The notes under the pieces: generated by a model
Databases searched by the model: none
What the model was told of the DNA's origin: nothing
What the model saw: the letters and a program-made list of their open reading frames with translations, nothing else
Assembly: GCA_023417785.1 (NCBI GenBank)
Contig: JAEZEH010000009.1
Location: 20,944-84,943, forward strand
Direction of reading: 5' to 3'
Length of the DNA stretch: 64,000 nucleotides
Source of the DNA: Bacteroidota bacterium
GTDB lineage: Bacteria > Bacteroidota > Bacteroidia > Cytophagales > Cyclobacteriaceae
Translations under genes and position numbers: made by a program
Shown here: piece by piece, positions 24,983 through 33,573 of the stretch
Layout of the letters: each line of letters opens with the position of its first letter
How positions within the stretch are numbered: position 1 is the first letter of the stretch

Positions 24983-27763
24983 ATGGCAGAAGAAAAGTTG
25001 ATCAGGTTGAGTCAGGCAGCACGGAAGCTCAATGTGGGTCATAATACCATTTTGGATTTCCTTGGGAAAAAAGGTTTCGAGGTTGACAACAACCCCAATG
25101 CTAAACTTACACCTGAGCAATTCGCTATTTTGTCAAAGGAGTTTGCTTCTTCTGCTACTGAAAAGCTTGAAGCTTCCGGATTGTCAATCGGCGTAAAACA
25201 CACCGATAACGTTGTACTGGATTCCGATAAAGATCAGGGCAAAAAACGTGTCGACGACGAAGAGCGGATAATGATCAAGAATATCGGATCGAAAGATCTG
25301 AAATCCAGAGACGACTCACGCGCCGAAAAGGTGGAGCGCGAAAAGCCGAAGCTCGAAGGTATCAAGGTTCTTGGTAAGATCGACCTCGAGAAAAAGGCAG
25401 CGCCAAAGACCGAAGAGGAAAAGCCTCCGGTAGCTCCCGTGGCTGCTGAAGAAAAGCCTAAGGAAGTGGAGACTCCTGAACCCGTGAAAGAGGAACCGGT
25501 TGCAAAACAGGAGGAGCCTGTAGTGGAGACGCCTCAGCCAGAGGTACCCGTCGAAAAGGAACCAACCGCTCAGCCTGAGCAGGAATTGATAAAGGCGCGT
25601 GCCGACAAGCTGAAGGGGCTGAAAGTTGTTGATAAGATTGAACTTCCGGTTGATAAGCGTAAAGAGGCACCCGTCGCTTCTTCAGACATTCAGAAGGATA
25701 AAGGCAAGCGTCCGCGTAAGCGTATCCCTTCACCCAATGAGCAGGGTCAGCGTGGCACTGGTCCCGGCCAGCGTCCTCAACAACCGGGTCAGCGGACTGG
25801 CGGACCGCCGCAGCGTGGCAAAGGTCCATTCGCACCAAAGACCCAGAAAGAAGAACCAACCGAAAAAGAAATTCAGGATCAGATTCGTGCTACCCTGGCA
25901 AAGTTAAGCGGAGGAAGCCAGAAGAAAGGATCCGGAGCCAAATATCGCAGGGAGAAACGACAGGCATTCTCGGAAGCTCAGGAGCAGCAGATGCTGCATG
26001 ATCAGGAGGCTTCCAAAACACTCAAGGTAACTGAGTTCATTTCCGCAAACGACCTCGCATCAATGATGAACGTGTCGGTGAACGAGGTGATCTCGACGTG
26101 TTTGAGTTTAGGAATGTTCGTCTCCATCAACCAACGTCTGGATGCCGAGGCGATAACTGTAATTACTGACGAATTCGGATACAATGTTCAATTTACTTCT
26201 GCTGAGGATGAACTCGAGTCGGCAGAGGAGGTTGAAGATGAAGGCACCCTTGAACCGCGTGCACCGATTGTCACCATCATGGGTCACGTTGATCACGGTA
26301 AGACTTCATTGCTCGACTATATACGCAATACCAAAGTTACCGCGCAGGAGGCGGGGGGAATTACACAGCACATTGGTGCGTACGATGTGGTAACCAGGAG
26401 CGGTCACAAAATTGCATTTCTTGATACTCCCGGTCACGAAGCGTTTACCGCGATGCGTGCACGGGGAGCAAAACTCACGGATATAGCAATCATAGTTGTG
26501 GCGGCTGACGATGACGTGATGCCCCAGACCAAAGAGGCGATAAATCACGCCCAGGTTGCCGGGGTACCGATTGTAATCGCAATCAACAAAATTGATAAAC
26601 CTGCGGCCAACCCCGACAAGATCCGGGAGTCGCTGTCCAAGAATAACATTCTTGTCGAAGAATGGGGTGGAAAATATCAAAGCCAGGAAATATCAGCGAA
26701 GTCAGGACTAGGTATTGAAGACCTGTTGGAGAAGGTTTTGCTCGAAGCAGAACTATTGAATTTGAAAGCTAACGCTGAAAAGAAAGCCGTCGGATCGATA
26801 ATTGAGGCTTCCCTTGATAAGGGGCGCGGCTATGTCGCCACTGTAATGGTTCAAACAGGAACATTGAAGATTGGTGATATCATGCTTGCGGGTGCACATT
26901 ACGGAAGGGTGAAAGCCATGTTTGATGATACCGGGAAAAAGGTATCCACAGCAGGACCGTCTACCCCGGTCGTTGTATTAGGACTTGACGGTGCGCCGCA
27001 AGCTGGCGAGAAATTTTCTGTTATGGAGACGGACCGCGAAGCGAGAGAACTTGCTTCCAAACGCGGACAGTTACTACGCGAGCAGAGTATTCGTACCAAG
27101 AAGCATATTACTCTTGATGAAATCGGACGCCGTCTTGCCATCGGATCATTCAAGGAACTCAATGTTATTGTTAAAGGTGACGTGGATGGCTCAGTTGAAG
27201 CGCTCTCCGACTCACTGCTCAAGCTTTCCACTCAGGAAATCCAGGTGGCCATCATTCATCGGGGTGTCGGCCAGATTTCTGAATCCGACGTTCTGCTTGC
27301 TTCTGCATCCGATGCGGTTATTGTAGGGTTCCAGGTAAGACCTTCGGCGGCAGCCAAACGTCTTGCGGAAAACGAGGAAATTGAAATCCGCTTGTATTCG
27401 ATCATTTATGATGCGATCAATGATGTTAAAGCCGCGATGGAAGGTATGCTTGCCCCTGAAACCGAAGAGGTAATTGTGGGTAACGCTGAAGTCCGTGAAG
27501 TATTCAGGATATCAAAAGTGGGCACCATCGCAGGTTGTATGGTTACAGACGGATCGATCAAACGGAACAATCCGATTCGCCTGATCAGAGATGGTATTGT
27601 AACCTATCAGGGTAAACTTGGTTCGTTGAAGCGTCACAAGGATGATGCCTCCGAAGTGAGATCCGGATTTGACTGTGGTATTGGTATTGAGGGGTTCAAT
27701 GATATCAACGAAGGAGACGTAATTGAAAGCTACGAACAGCGCGAAGTAAAACGGACACTCTAA
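24983..27763 (+). CDS. infB: Translation initiation factor IF-2
   Basis: The ATG at 24983 (MAEEKLIRLSQAARKLNVG) gives 926 residues; a TTG six bases earlier is in frame but less likely. An IF2_N-type helical domain opens the protein. A long Pro/Glu/Lys-rich linker (about 90-310, with a Gly/Arg/Pro-rich part) follows, then a second IF2_N domain and the GTPase. The GTPase has G1 GHVDHGKTSLL, G3 DTPGHEAFTAMRARGA and G4 NKIDK. Domains II-IV follow with GRGYVATVMVQTG. IF-2 brings initiator tRNA to the 30S subunit. It is the last gene of the operon. Confidence 0.97.
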   Translation: MAEEKLIRLSQAARKLNVGHNTILDFLGKKGFEVDNNPNAKLTPEQFAILSKEFASSATEKLEASGLSIGVKHTDNVVLDSDKDQGKKRVDDEERIMIKNIGSKDLKSRDDSRAEKVEREKPKLEGIKVLGKIDLEKKAAPKTEEEKPPVAPVAAEEKPKEVETPEPVKEEPVAKQEEPVVETPQPEVPVEKEPTAQPEQELIKARADKLKGLKVVDKIELPVDKRKEAPVASSDIQKDKGKRPRKRIPSPNEQGQRGTGPGQRPQQPGQRTGGPPQRGKGPFAPKTQKEEPTEKEIQDQIRATLAKLSGGSQKKGSGAKYRREKRQAFSEAQEQQMLHDQEASKTLKVTEFISANDLASMMNVSVNEVISTCLSLGMFVSINQRLDAEAITVITDEFGYNVQFTSAEDELESAEEVEDEGTLEPRAPIVTIMGHVDHGKTSLLDYIRNTKVTAQEAGGITQHIGAYDVVTRSGHKIAFLDTPGHEAFTAMRARGAKLTDIAIIVVAADDDVMPQTKEAINHAQVAGVPIVIAINKIDKPAANPDKIRESLSKNNILVEEWGGKYQSQEISAKSGLGIEDLLEKVLLEAELLNLKANAEKKAVGSIIEASLDKGRGYVATVMVQTGTLKIGDIMLAGAHYGRVKAMFDDTGKKVSTAGPSTPVVVLGLDGAPQAGEKFSVMETDREARELASKRGQLLREQSIRTKKHITLDEIGRRLAIGSFKELNVIVKGDVDGSVEALSDSLLKLSTQEIQVAIIHRGVGQISESDVLLASASDAVIVGFQVRPSAAAKRLAENEEIEIRLYSIIYDAINDVKAAMEGMLAPETEEVIVGNAEVREVFRISKVGTIAGCMVTDGSIKRNNPIRLIRDGIVTYQGKLGSLKRHKDDASEVRSGFDCGIGIEGFNDINEGDVIESYEQREVKRTL

Positions 27764-27784
27764 GGCTCGTTCCGCCAGAAATAC

Positions 27785-27811
27785 AAAAAGCCTGTGTTGA
27801 TCAGGCTTTTT
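27785..27811. terminator. Terminator after infB
   Basis: AAAAAGCCTG (27785-27794) and CAGGCTTTTT (27802-27811) form a perfect 10-bp stem with a 7-base loop. The T-rich and A-rich flanks allow it to end transcription from infB and from the convergent Nudix-type gene. Confidence 0.85.
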
Positions 27812-27840
27812 GCTTTTATACGATTGAATTCCTGGTGAAG

Positions 27841-28605
27841 CTACAACCCGAATCTGATTCCCTGTTCGAGGGCCGCTTTATATTTTCGACGGTTGAAGCG
27901 GTAGAGGTATGGTGCCTTGTGCGCCCCACCATGTTTCACTTCTTTCAGCCTGTCGAGGATGTCAAGCGAAAGAAATTTCTTCTGGAAGTTCCTCCGATCA
28001 ATCTGCTTATCAAGAATCGTCTCATAAAGATGCTGCAACTCGGGCATGGTAAACTTTTCTGGCAAGAGATCTTTCCCAATAGGATAATCCTTCAGGTGAT
28101 GGCGGAGCGAATCCAATGCCTTGCTTACGATCTCATTGTGATCAAGAGTAAGCTTCGGAATATTTTTGATATCCCACCATTTGCAGGACAACGAGAATTC
28201 ATCTGGTGTAGGAACGACTTTCGAAAACTCGACCAGTGCCCAATACCCAAGGGTAATAAAGCGATCCATTAGCCAGCTTTGGGTCAATCCGGCGGGGGGC
28301 TTCACGCCAGGTTTCTTCCGGCCGCGGCCAGGATCACCAAATGCATAAAACTGCCGGAGGTATATCTTGTCAAGACCCGTACGAAGTTTGAGGATTCTGA
28401 TCGCCGCGTCATCGACGTGCTCGTCTTTGAGGATGAAACCGCCGGGCAAGCACCAGTGCTTGCTCCCTTTCCACTCCAGTAACAGGACCTTTAGCTCGTT
28501 TTCATGAAACCCAAAGATCACGCAATCCACAGAGAGATGTGCCAGATAGTATTGGTTACCTCGCTTGAAAAACTGATCAATCGAGAGAACGGGGGTCTTT
28601 TTCAT
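27841..28605 (-). CDS. Nudix-domain transcriptional regulator (NrtR/AraR-like)
   Basis: This 254-residue protein has an N-terminal Nudix fold (about 20-165) and a C-terminal winged-helix domain (about 170-240, with LLPEKFTMPELQHLYETIL). The Nudix box begins G56-x5-E62, but the catalytic REUxEE part reads RILKLR at 70-75, so all three catalytic glutamates are replaced. Loss of hydrolysis with a retained ligand pocket is typical of NrtR-type regulators that sense NAD-derived metabolites, and of Bacteroides AraR that senses arabinose. It is an orphan here, so ligand and targets are unknown. It is convergent with infB and downstream of the moxR gene. Confidence 0.8.
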   Translation of the reverse strand: MKKTPVLSIDQFFKRGNQYYLAHLSVDCVIFGFHENELKVLLLEWKGSKHWCLPGGFILKDEHVDDAAIRILKLRTGLDKIYLRQFYAFGDPGRGRKKPGVKPPAGLTQSWLMDRFITLGYWALVEFSKVVPTPDEFSLSCKWWDIKNIPKLTLDHNEIVSKALDSLRHHLKDYPIGKDLLPEKFTMPELQHLYETILDKQIDRRNFQKKFLSLDILDRLKEVKHGGAHKAPYLYRFNRRKYKAALEQGIRFGL

Positions 28606-28708
28606 ATCCGCAATTTAATCGGCTTAACTGATATGAATACCAACGCCGGACCAAGGCGTCAGCATCGTAAGAAGATGTTTTAATTTTCCAAAGCGCGGGC
28701 TGGCATTC

Positions 28709-29695
28709 TTACTTCATAATCGGAACCTTTTTGAGAATCGCGCCTATGATATCCTTGGTTTTTACGTTGTCGGCTTCGGCCTCGTAATTCAATATTATCC
28801 GGTGGTTCAGAACGTCAAGCGCGATCTCCTTTATGTCTTCCGGAAGAACATAATCACGACCATCCATGTAGGCAATTGCTTTGGATGCCAGGTTAAGATT
28901 AATACTTGCCCGCGGCGATGCGCCGAATTGAATATAAGAGGCGAATTCGTCTATCCGGTAGTCCAAAGGTTTGCGTGTAGCATAGACAAGTTCGATAATA
29001 TAATGCTCAAGTGACTCTGAAATCTTAACGCGGTTAACGTGTTCGCGAATGGAGAATATCTCTTCTTTTGTAAGTAGTGTATCTACCTGGAAGTTGAATT
29101 GCATATTTGAAATTCGTCGCATGACTTCCAGCTCCTGTTCTTTAGACGGATAGTCGACGAATACTTTCATCATAAAACGATCCACCTGTGCTTCCGGCAG
29201 CGAGTAGGTCCCTTCCTGGTCAACGGGATTTTGAGTAGCAAGAACAAGAAAGGGTTTGTCAAGTTTGAAGGTAGTCTCTCCTATCGTCACCTGTTTCTCC
29301 TGCATGGCTTCGAGCAAAGCCGATTGGACTTTTGCGGGAGACCGGTTTATTTCGTCCGCAAGGATAATGTTCGCAAAGATTGGCCCCTTTTTGACTTCAA
29401 ATTTGCCTTCCTTCTGATTGTAGATCATCGTTCCGACTAAGTCTGCCGGGAGCAAGTCAGGTGTAAACTGAATACGTTGGAAATCCAAATGAAGCACCTG
29501 GGCCAGGGTGCTTACGGTAAGCGTTTTGGCCAGCCCCGGTACGCCTTCCAACAGAATATGTCCGTTGGTAAAAAGGCCCGCGAGGAGTCGGTGGACCATA
29601 TAGTCCTGACCAACGACGACTTTTCCTACTTCCCGAATAACTTCCTTAATTTTGTGCTGGTGTTCCTGATGCCGTTCCACGATCGCTGAATCCAT
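28709..29695 (-). CDS. MoxR-family AAA+ ATPase
   Basis: This 328-residue ATPase has Walker A GVPGLAKTLTVSTLA, Walker B NIILADEINRSPAKVQSAL with the conserved MoxR continuation LLEAMQEKQVTIG, sensor 1 LATQNPVDQEGTY, and the late sensor 2 region YIQFGASPRASINL. MoxR ATPases act as chaperones that mature or activate partner complexes, often with a DUF58 and von Willebrand factor A protein. Those partners are not adjacent here, which is less usual. The gene diverges from the phosphatase at 29811. Confidence 0.92.
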   Translation of the reverse strand: MDSAIVERHQEHQHKIKEVIREVGKVVVGQDYMVHRLLAGLFTNGHILLEGVPGLAKTLTVSTLAQVLHLDFQRIQFTPDLLPADLVGTMIYNQKEGKFEVKKGPIFANIILADEINRSPAKVQSALLEAMQEKQVTIGETTFKLDKPFLVLATQNPVDQEGTYSLPEAQVDRFMMKVFVDYPSKEQELEVMRRISNMQFNFQVDTLLTKEEIFSIREHVNRVKISESLEHYIIELVYATRKPLDYRIDEFASYIQFGASPRASINLNLASKAIAYMDGRDYVLPEDIKEIALDVLNHRIILNYEAEADNVKTKDIIGAILKKVPIMK

Positions 29696-29723
29696 GAGCT
29701 TCGGTATAATGTTTTAAGACGGT

Positions 29724-29731
29724 CAAAAATA
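29724..29731 (-). promoter_or_regulatory. -7 element TATTTTTG before moxR
   Basis: The complement of 29724-29731 reads TATTTTTG, an exact TAnnTTTG match about 30 bases upstream of the moxR-like ATG. No clear -33 box is visible. Confidence 0.4.
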
Positions 29732-29810
29732 AGGCAAATCTCAAGATGCCTTGCATTATTTGGGATGGAAAGTAAAACAGGGAGATCAAAGGCCGTCAAA
29801 AAAGTAAACA

Positions 29811-30500
29811 ATGAGTAGAGTTTTAGTGATTGGTGACATCCATGGTGCCTACCGGGCGTTGATTCAGTGCCTGGAGAGAGCCAATTTCGACTATAAAAAG
29901 GACTGCCTCATTTGTCTTGGGGACGTTTGCGACGGATGGCCTGAGACCAAACAGTGTATTGAAGAGCTGCAGAAGATAAAGCATCTCGTTTATGTGCTGG
30001 GAAATCACGATACATGGTTGCTCCGCTGGATGAAAACCGGAAACATTGAAAACATCTGGTACGTGCAAGGCGGAGAAGCGACTATTGATTCGTACGCCGG
30101 AAATCCTGTTCCTGAGTCGCACACGGACTTTCTTCAAAAGGCGTTGCCTTATTTCCTTTGGGAAAAAAAATTGTTTGTTCATGCCGGTTTCGATCCCGCG
30201 CTGACATTGGCAGAACAAACCGAGGATATACTTTTATGGGATCGGGCTTTGGCCAAGGCTGCGCTGAGTAATCAGCATGTCCAGGACGACTGGAAACTTA
30301 CTATATATGATGAGGTTTATCTGGGGCATACGCCGATCCATCAGGATAAGCCATTATACGCGGTTGGCATTTGGCTGATGGATACAGGGGCCGGTTGGGA
30401 GGGTGTGCTTTCAATAATGGATATTGACAGCAAGGAAATATTCACGAGTGATCCCGTACCCTCATTGTATCCGGGGGTTCAGGGCAGGCAACGGTACTGA
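29811..30500 (+). CDS. PPP-type metallophosphoesterase
   Basis: This 229-residue calcineurin-like phosphatase carries the metal motifs GDIHG (residues 8-12), GDVCDGW, GNHD and later HAGFDP and GHTPIH, in the order of bacterial serine/threonine protein phosphatases of the PrpA/PrpE type. All metal ligands are present, so it should be active. Possible substrates are phosphoproteins or nucleotides such as diadenosine tetraphosphate. Its 3' end overlaps the convergent exonuclease/GIY-YIG gene by 59 bases, an unusually long overlap. Confidence 0.85.
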   Translation: MSRVLVIGDIHGAYRALIQCLERANFDYKKDCLICLGDVCDGWPETKQCIEELQKIKHLVYVLGNHDTWLLRWMKTGNIENIWYVQGGEATIDSYAGNPVPESHTDFLQKALPYFLWEKKLFVHAGFDPALTLAEQTEDILLWDRALAKAALSNQHVQDDWKLTIYDEVYLGHTPIHQDKPLYAVGIWLMDTGAGWEGVLSIMDIDSKEIFTSDPVPSLYPGVQGRQRY

Positions 30501-31866
30501 ACGTTACAATCCTCGTTCCCCGGGGATTGGTCATATAGGAGTTAATAAGATTTTGAACAGTTGGTGTTTCGATACTGCTTTTCACAAACGTCCTGGCTGC
30601 TTCGAGGTCAGAAATCGACACATCTTTCCCGACGAAGCCAAACCCTGAATACGTTCCGTTTTCAACAAGAATAAGGGAGTGTTCGTCAACACTTCGTCCT
30701 CGCCCAATAATCGCTGCTGTGTTTCCCTTCTGCAACGCGGATTGGATCGCATTTCCGATGCGGGTATTATAATCGTTGACCGACTCTACGCAAAGGCACG
30801 CGCCATGGCATTCGCCAGTCTGATAGTTAAAGCACAACCCTTTGGTTACCTGCAGGCCACATAACTTTGGGCAGAGTTCGTACTCGCGAACCTTTTCCCA
30901 CAGGAAGTTCCACGCATCACCCTTTGTTGAAAACCGCATGAACGGACGTGAACCTCTCGTCACCTGATTTACTGAAAACCGCTTGTATCCATTTCGGTCT
31001 TCATAATCGAAGATGCCCCATTCTTCGGATTTCTGTTTTTGTGCCCGGTTGTACTTCGGCCACAACCTACGTATCTCCTGCGACTCAAGGATCAATGCAA
31101 TCAACTCATTTCCGGTGAGCTCATAGGAGATATGATGGATTTCGTTTCTGATCTTAGACCGGCTCCATTCGCGGGCATCACCCGTGAAATGTCCGGCAAT
31201 TCTTTTCTTGATATTGATTGCCTTTCCGACGTATATCACCTGACCACGCGCATTGAGGAAGTAGTACACACCCGGTTTTGCAGGCAGCCTATCGAACTCC
31301 TCCTTGGGGAGGTTGGGCGGAAGTATGGTTTCTCCCGAGTTTCGTTTGAGGGCTTTTGCAATGTAGCCGTCCTTATCACGGCGAAGCAGAAGATCAAAGA
31401 TACTTGCCGTTGCCGAGGCATCTCCACCAGCGCGATGGCGGTTGGTGATCGTAATTCCCAGGCTTTCTGAGAGCGTACCCAGGCTGTACGACCGCAGGCC
31501 GGGAATAATCTTACGGCACAGCCGGACCGTGCAAAGTTTTTTCGCCTGCCACGTCAGCCCCGCTAATTCAAATTCCTTCTTAAGAAAGGAATAGTCAAAA
31601 TGGGCATTATGAGCGACGAAAACTTTTCCCTCCAGGTGTGCTAATATTTCCGGCGCAACTTCTTCAAACGTTGGGGCATCAAGAACCATCTCCGTTGAAA
31701 TTCCGGTAAGCCCGGTGATATAATATGGAATGCTGCGCCCGGGATTTATCAACGTTTGATAGCTGCCGGTTTGTTGCAAACCATCGTGGTGATAGATCGC
31801 GATTTCAGTGATTCGATGATTCTCAGCGTATCCACCGGTAGTCTCGATATCAACAATGGCGTACAT
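30442..31866 (-). CDS. DEDDh exonuclease / GIY-YIG nuclease fusion
   Basis: This 474-residue protein joins a DnaQ-like 3'-5' exonuclease (about 1-165) to a GIY-YIG endonuclease (about 195-280) and a UvrC-like C-terminal region. Exo motifs are IVDIETTGG, VAHNAHFDYSFL and HRAGGDASATASIF. The GIY-YIG part reads PGVYYFLNARGQVIYVGKA, followed by Arg in NIKKRIAGH. A Cys-containing segment CPKLCGLQVTKGLCFNYQTG follows. Similar fusions are found in Bacteroidota and actinobacteria and resemble the repair nuclease Cho. A role in nucleotide excision repair or incision clean-up is inferred. Confidence 0.85.
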   Translation of the reverse strand: MYAIVDIETTGGYAENHRITEIAIYHHDGLQQTGSYQTLINPGRSIPYYITGLTGISTEMVLDAPTFEEVAPEILAHLEGKVFVAHNAHFDYSFLKKEFELAGLTWQAKKLCTVRLCRKIIPGLRSYSLGTLSESLGITITNRHRAGGDASATASIFDLLLRRDKDGYIAKALKRNSGETILPPNLPKEEFDRLPAKPGVYYFLNARGQVIYVGKAINIKKRIAGHFTGDAREWSRSKIRNEIHHISYELTGNELIALILESQEIRRLWPKYNRAQKQKSEEWGIFDYEDRNGYKRFSVNQVTRGSRPFMRFSTKGDAWNFLWEKVREYELCPKLCGLQVTKGLCFNYQTGECHGACLCVESVNDYNTRIGNAIQSALQKGNTAAIIGRGRSVDEHSLILVENGTYSGFGFVGKDVSISDLEAARTFVKSSIETPTVQNLINSYMTNPRGTRIVTFSTVACPEPPDTMRVRDHS

Positions 31867-31932
31867 GGGCGTAAGTTAAAATTTGGGTTGAGTAGATAAA
31901 AGGAAGGTTAAATCTTAATTTTAGGGTGCGCT

Positions 31933-32280
31933 ATGAACGGAATTCTACGCTTTCTACTTTCAGGTCTCGGCGTTCTGCTTACGGCCTATTTGCTTCCCGG
32001 AGTTGACGTTCGTCACTTTGGTTATGCGCTGCTGGTTGCTGTGGTCCTGGCGGTAGTGAATACGTTACTGAAGCCTGTGCTCATATTTCTTACGATCCCG
32101 ATTACGGTTCTAACCCTTGGCTTATTTCTTCTGGTACTAAACGCGTTACTAATTTTACTGGTGGACTTCATCGTGCCTGGCTTCAACGTCGACGGATTCT
32201 GGTGGGCGCTAGCCTTTAGCCTGATTCTTTCGATTTTCAACAGCATGTTTTCCGGGCTGTTGAAAAAGGAAGAGGACTAA
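31933..32280 (+). CDS. Phage holin family IV-like small membrane protein
   Basis: This 115-residue protein is almost wholly hydrophobic with four transmembrane helices. FLLSGLGVLLTAYLLPGVDV and VLAVVNTLLKPVLIFLTIPIT are hallmarks of the four-helix superfamily IV holin-like proteins (PF04020). These are widespread chromosomal genes with unknown housekeeping roles and are not evidence of a prophage. No lysis or phage genes are nearby. Confidence 0.85.
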   Translation: MNGILRFLLSGLGVLLTAYLLPGVDVRHFGYALLVAVVLAVVNTLLKPVLIFLTIPITVLTLGLFLLVLNALLILLVDFIVPGFNVDGFWWALAFSLILSIFNSMFSGLLKKEED

Positions 32281-32289
32281 AACGCGACA

Positions 32290-32306
32290 CCCGGCTTTTG
32301 GCCGGG
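32290..32306 (+). terminator. GC-rich hairpin after the holin-like gene
   Basis: CCCGGC (32290-32295) and GCCGGG (32301-32306) form a short strong stem with loop TTTTG, 10 bases after the stop. No T tract follows, so it is only a possible terminator or mRNA-end stabiliser. Confidence 0.45.
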
Positions 32307-32356
32307 CATCACAATCGAGCTAACGTATAAACAGTTAAAATTTTCAGTGACGAAGG

Positions 32357-32722
32357 CTAATTCATTTTCACCTTTTCGCTTACAAGATTCTCCAGTTTGT
32401 CTGACATATCCTCTATTCCGAGCATACCGGCAACACCAAGAGCTTCACCAAGATGTGCGGTTTTGGTATTGATTTCGTCCGCGAGAAAGATAACGGGGGT
32501 GGAGCGATTGATCGAGTTTGTTCGAATGGAACGCACCAGCTCAAAGCCTGTGACCACAGGCAGGTCAGTACCGCAGATTATCAGATCGAAATGTTCGATT
32601 CGTGAGGTTAGGAGCCCATCCAAACCAGATTCGGTGTGGCGTACAACGGGGTTACGTCCGCTAAGTACCGACTTTATTGTGTCAACGGTTAGTTTCTGCC
32701 TGTGCACCACAAGTATTTTCAT
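32357..32722 (-). CDS. Stand-alone degenerate receiver-domain protein
   Basis: The ATG at 32722 gives a 121-residue protein with the length and pattern of a response-regulator receiver (MKILVVHRQKL ... PVIFLADE). Its acidic pair is replaced by H7-R8, the phosphoacceptor Asp by G51 (DLIICGTDLP), the conserved Thr/Ser by A81 and the Lys by I103. It cannot be phosphorylated in the usual way and is best called a pseudo-receiver. It follows the two-component genes on the same strand after a 200-base gap, so it may tune that pathway by protein contact. Helix and strand spacing remain regular, which argues against random decay. Confidence 0.7.
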   Translation of the reverse strand: MKILVVHRQKLTVDTIKSVLSGRNPVVRHTESGLDGLLTSRIEHFDLIICGTDLPVVTGFELVRSIRTNSINRSTPVIFLADEINTKTAHLGEALGVAGMLGIEDMSDKLENLVSEKVKMN

Positions 32723-32922
32723 TCCTGTGAAGGAAGTTTTGTGCCTTCCCTTTGCATAAAGATGGCCAATTTTGGTATGGGCTGATTTCCGGAAGGGAAG
32801 GGAGGAAGGGTGCGAAAATGAAAAATGCCGAAATCCCTTGATAAAGGCCATTCCCCGAATAGCCGAGTAGTAAAAAAGTACTATGAAATTGGTACAATTT
32901 TACCACCGTCGATTTTGGTCAG

Positions 32923-33573
32923 TTAGCTGATCAAACCAGATTCGTAAGCGTATTTCACCAGCCCTACCGTGTTATTTACACCGATCTTTTCCATGATGTT
33001 AACCCGGTGATTTCGAACCGTGTTTTCGCTCAGAGAAAGGCGCTGACCAATTTCACGGATTGTGAGCTCCTGACAGGTGAGGATAAGTATTTCCTTTTCG
33101 CGTTCAGTTAATTCCGTTTGCCTGAAAGAGAAACGTTGTGCCGGTTTTTTGTCTTTCACATTTTTTCTCAATACTGTGGCAACCAGGTCATTGTGATAGA
33201 AGTCCTTTTCTGCAACGGAGTAGATAGCCTTTTCAAGCTCCTCAGGTTCGGTATTCTTTAACAGAAACGCGTGTACACCGGCTTCCATCATACTTAGAAT
33301 GAACCGTTCACTGTCGTGCATGGTGAGGATAATTATTTTTACATCGGGGTATCTGGCAATGATGTGTTCACAGGTTTCAGCGCCATCCATCACCGGCATC
33401 TGCAGGTCGACAATTACAACGTCAGGCTTACTTGTTTTCATCAGTGCAAGAAGTTCCTTTCCATTCTCCGTGTCCCGCACTTCGTCTACACGGTCAAATG
33501 TGCGCATCAAGTTTACCATCGCCTTCCGGAAGAGGGTATGATCATCGGCGATATAAACTTTAAACTTTCTCAT
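32923..33573 (-). CDS. NarL/FixJ-family response regulator
   Basis: This 216-residue regulator has a canonical receiver (KVYIADDHTLFRKAM, phosphoacceptor Asp in VVIVDLQMPVMDG, Lys in AFLLKNTEPEEL). It has a C-terminal LuxR-type helix-turn-helix (LTEREKEILILTCQELTIREIG ... SENTVRNHRVNIMEKIG). Its start overlaps the histidine kinase stop by 14 bases, so the two are translationally coupled and form a cognate pair. DNA targets are unknown. Confidence 0.93.
   Translation of the reverse strand: MRKFKVYIADDHTLFRKAMVNLMRTFDRVDEVRDTENGKELLALMKTSKPDVVIVDLQMPVMDGAETCEHIIARYPDVKIIILTMHDSERFILSMMEAGVHAFLLKNTEPEELEKAIYSVAEKDFYHNDLVATVLRKNVKDKKPAQRFSFRQTELTEREKEILILTCQELTIREIGQRLSLSENTVRNHRVNIMEKIGVNNTVGLVKYAYESGLIS

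Noticed and set aside
31933..32280. Holin-like gene as sign of a prophage
   Set aside because: Superfamily IV holin-like proteins are common chromosomal genes and no phage structural, integrase or lysis gene is adjacent.
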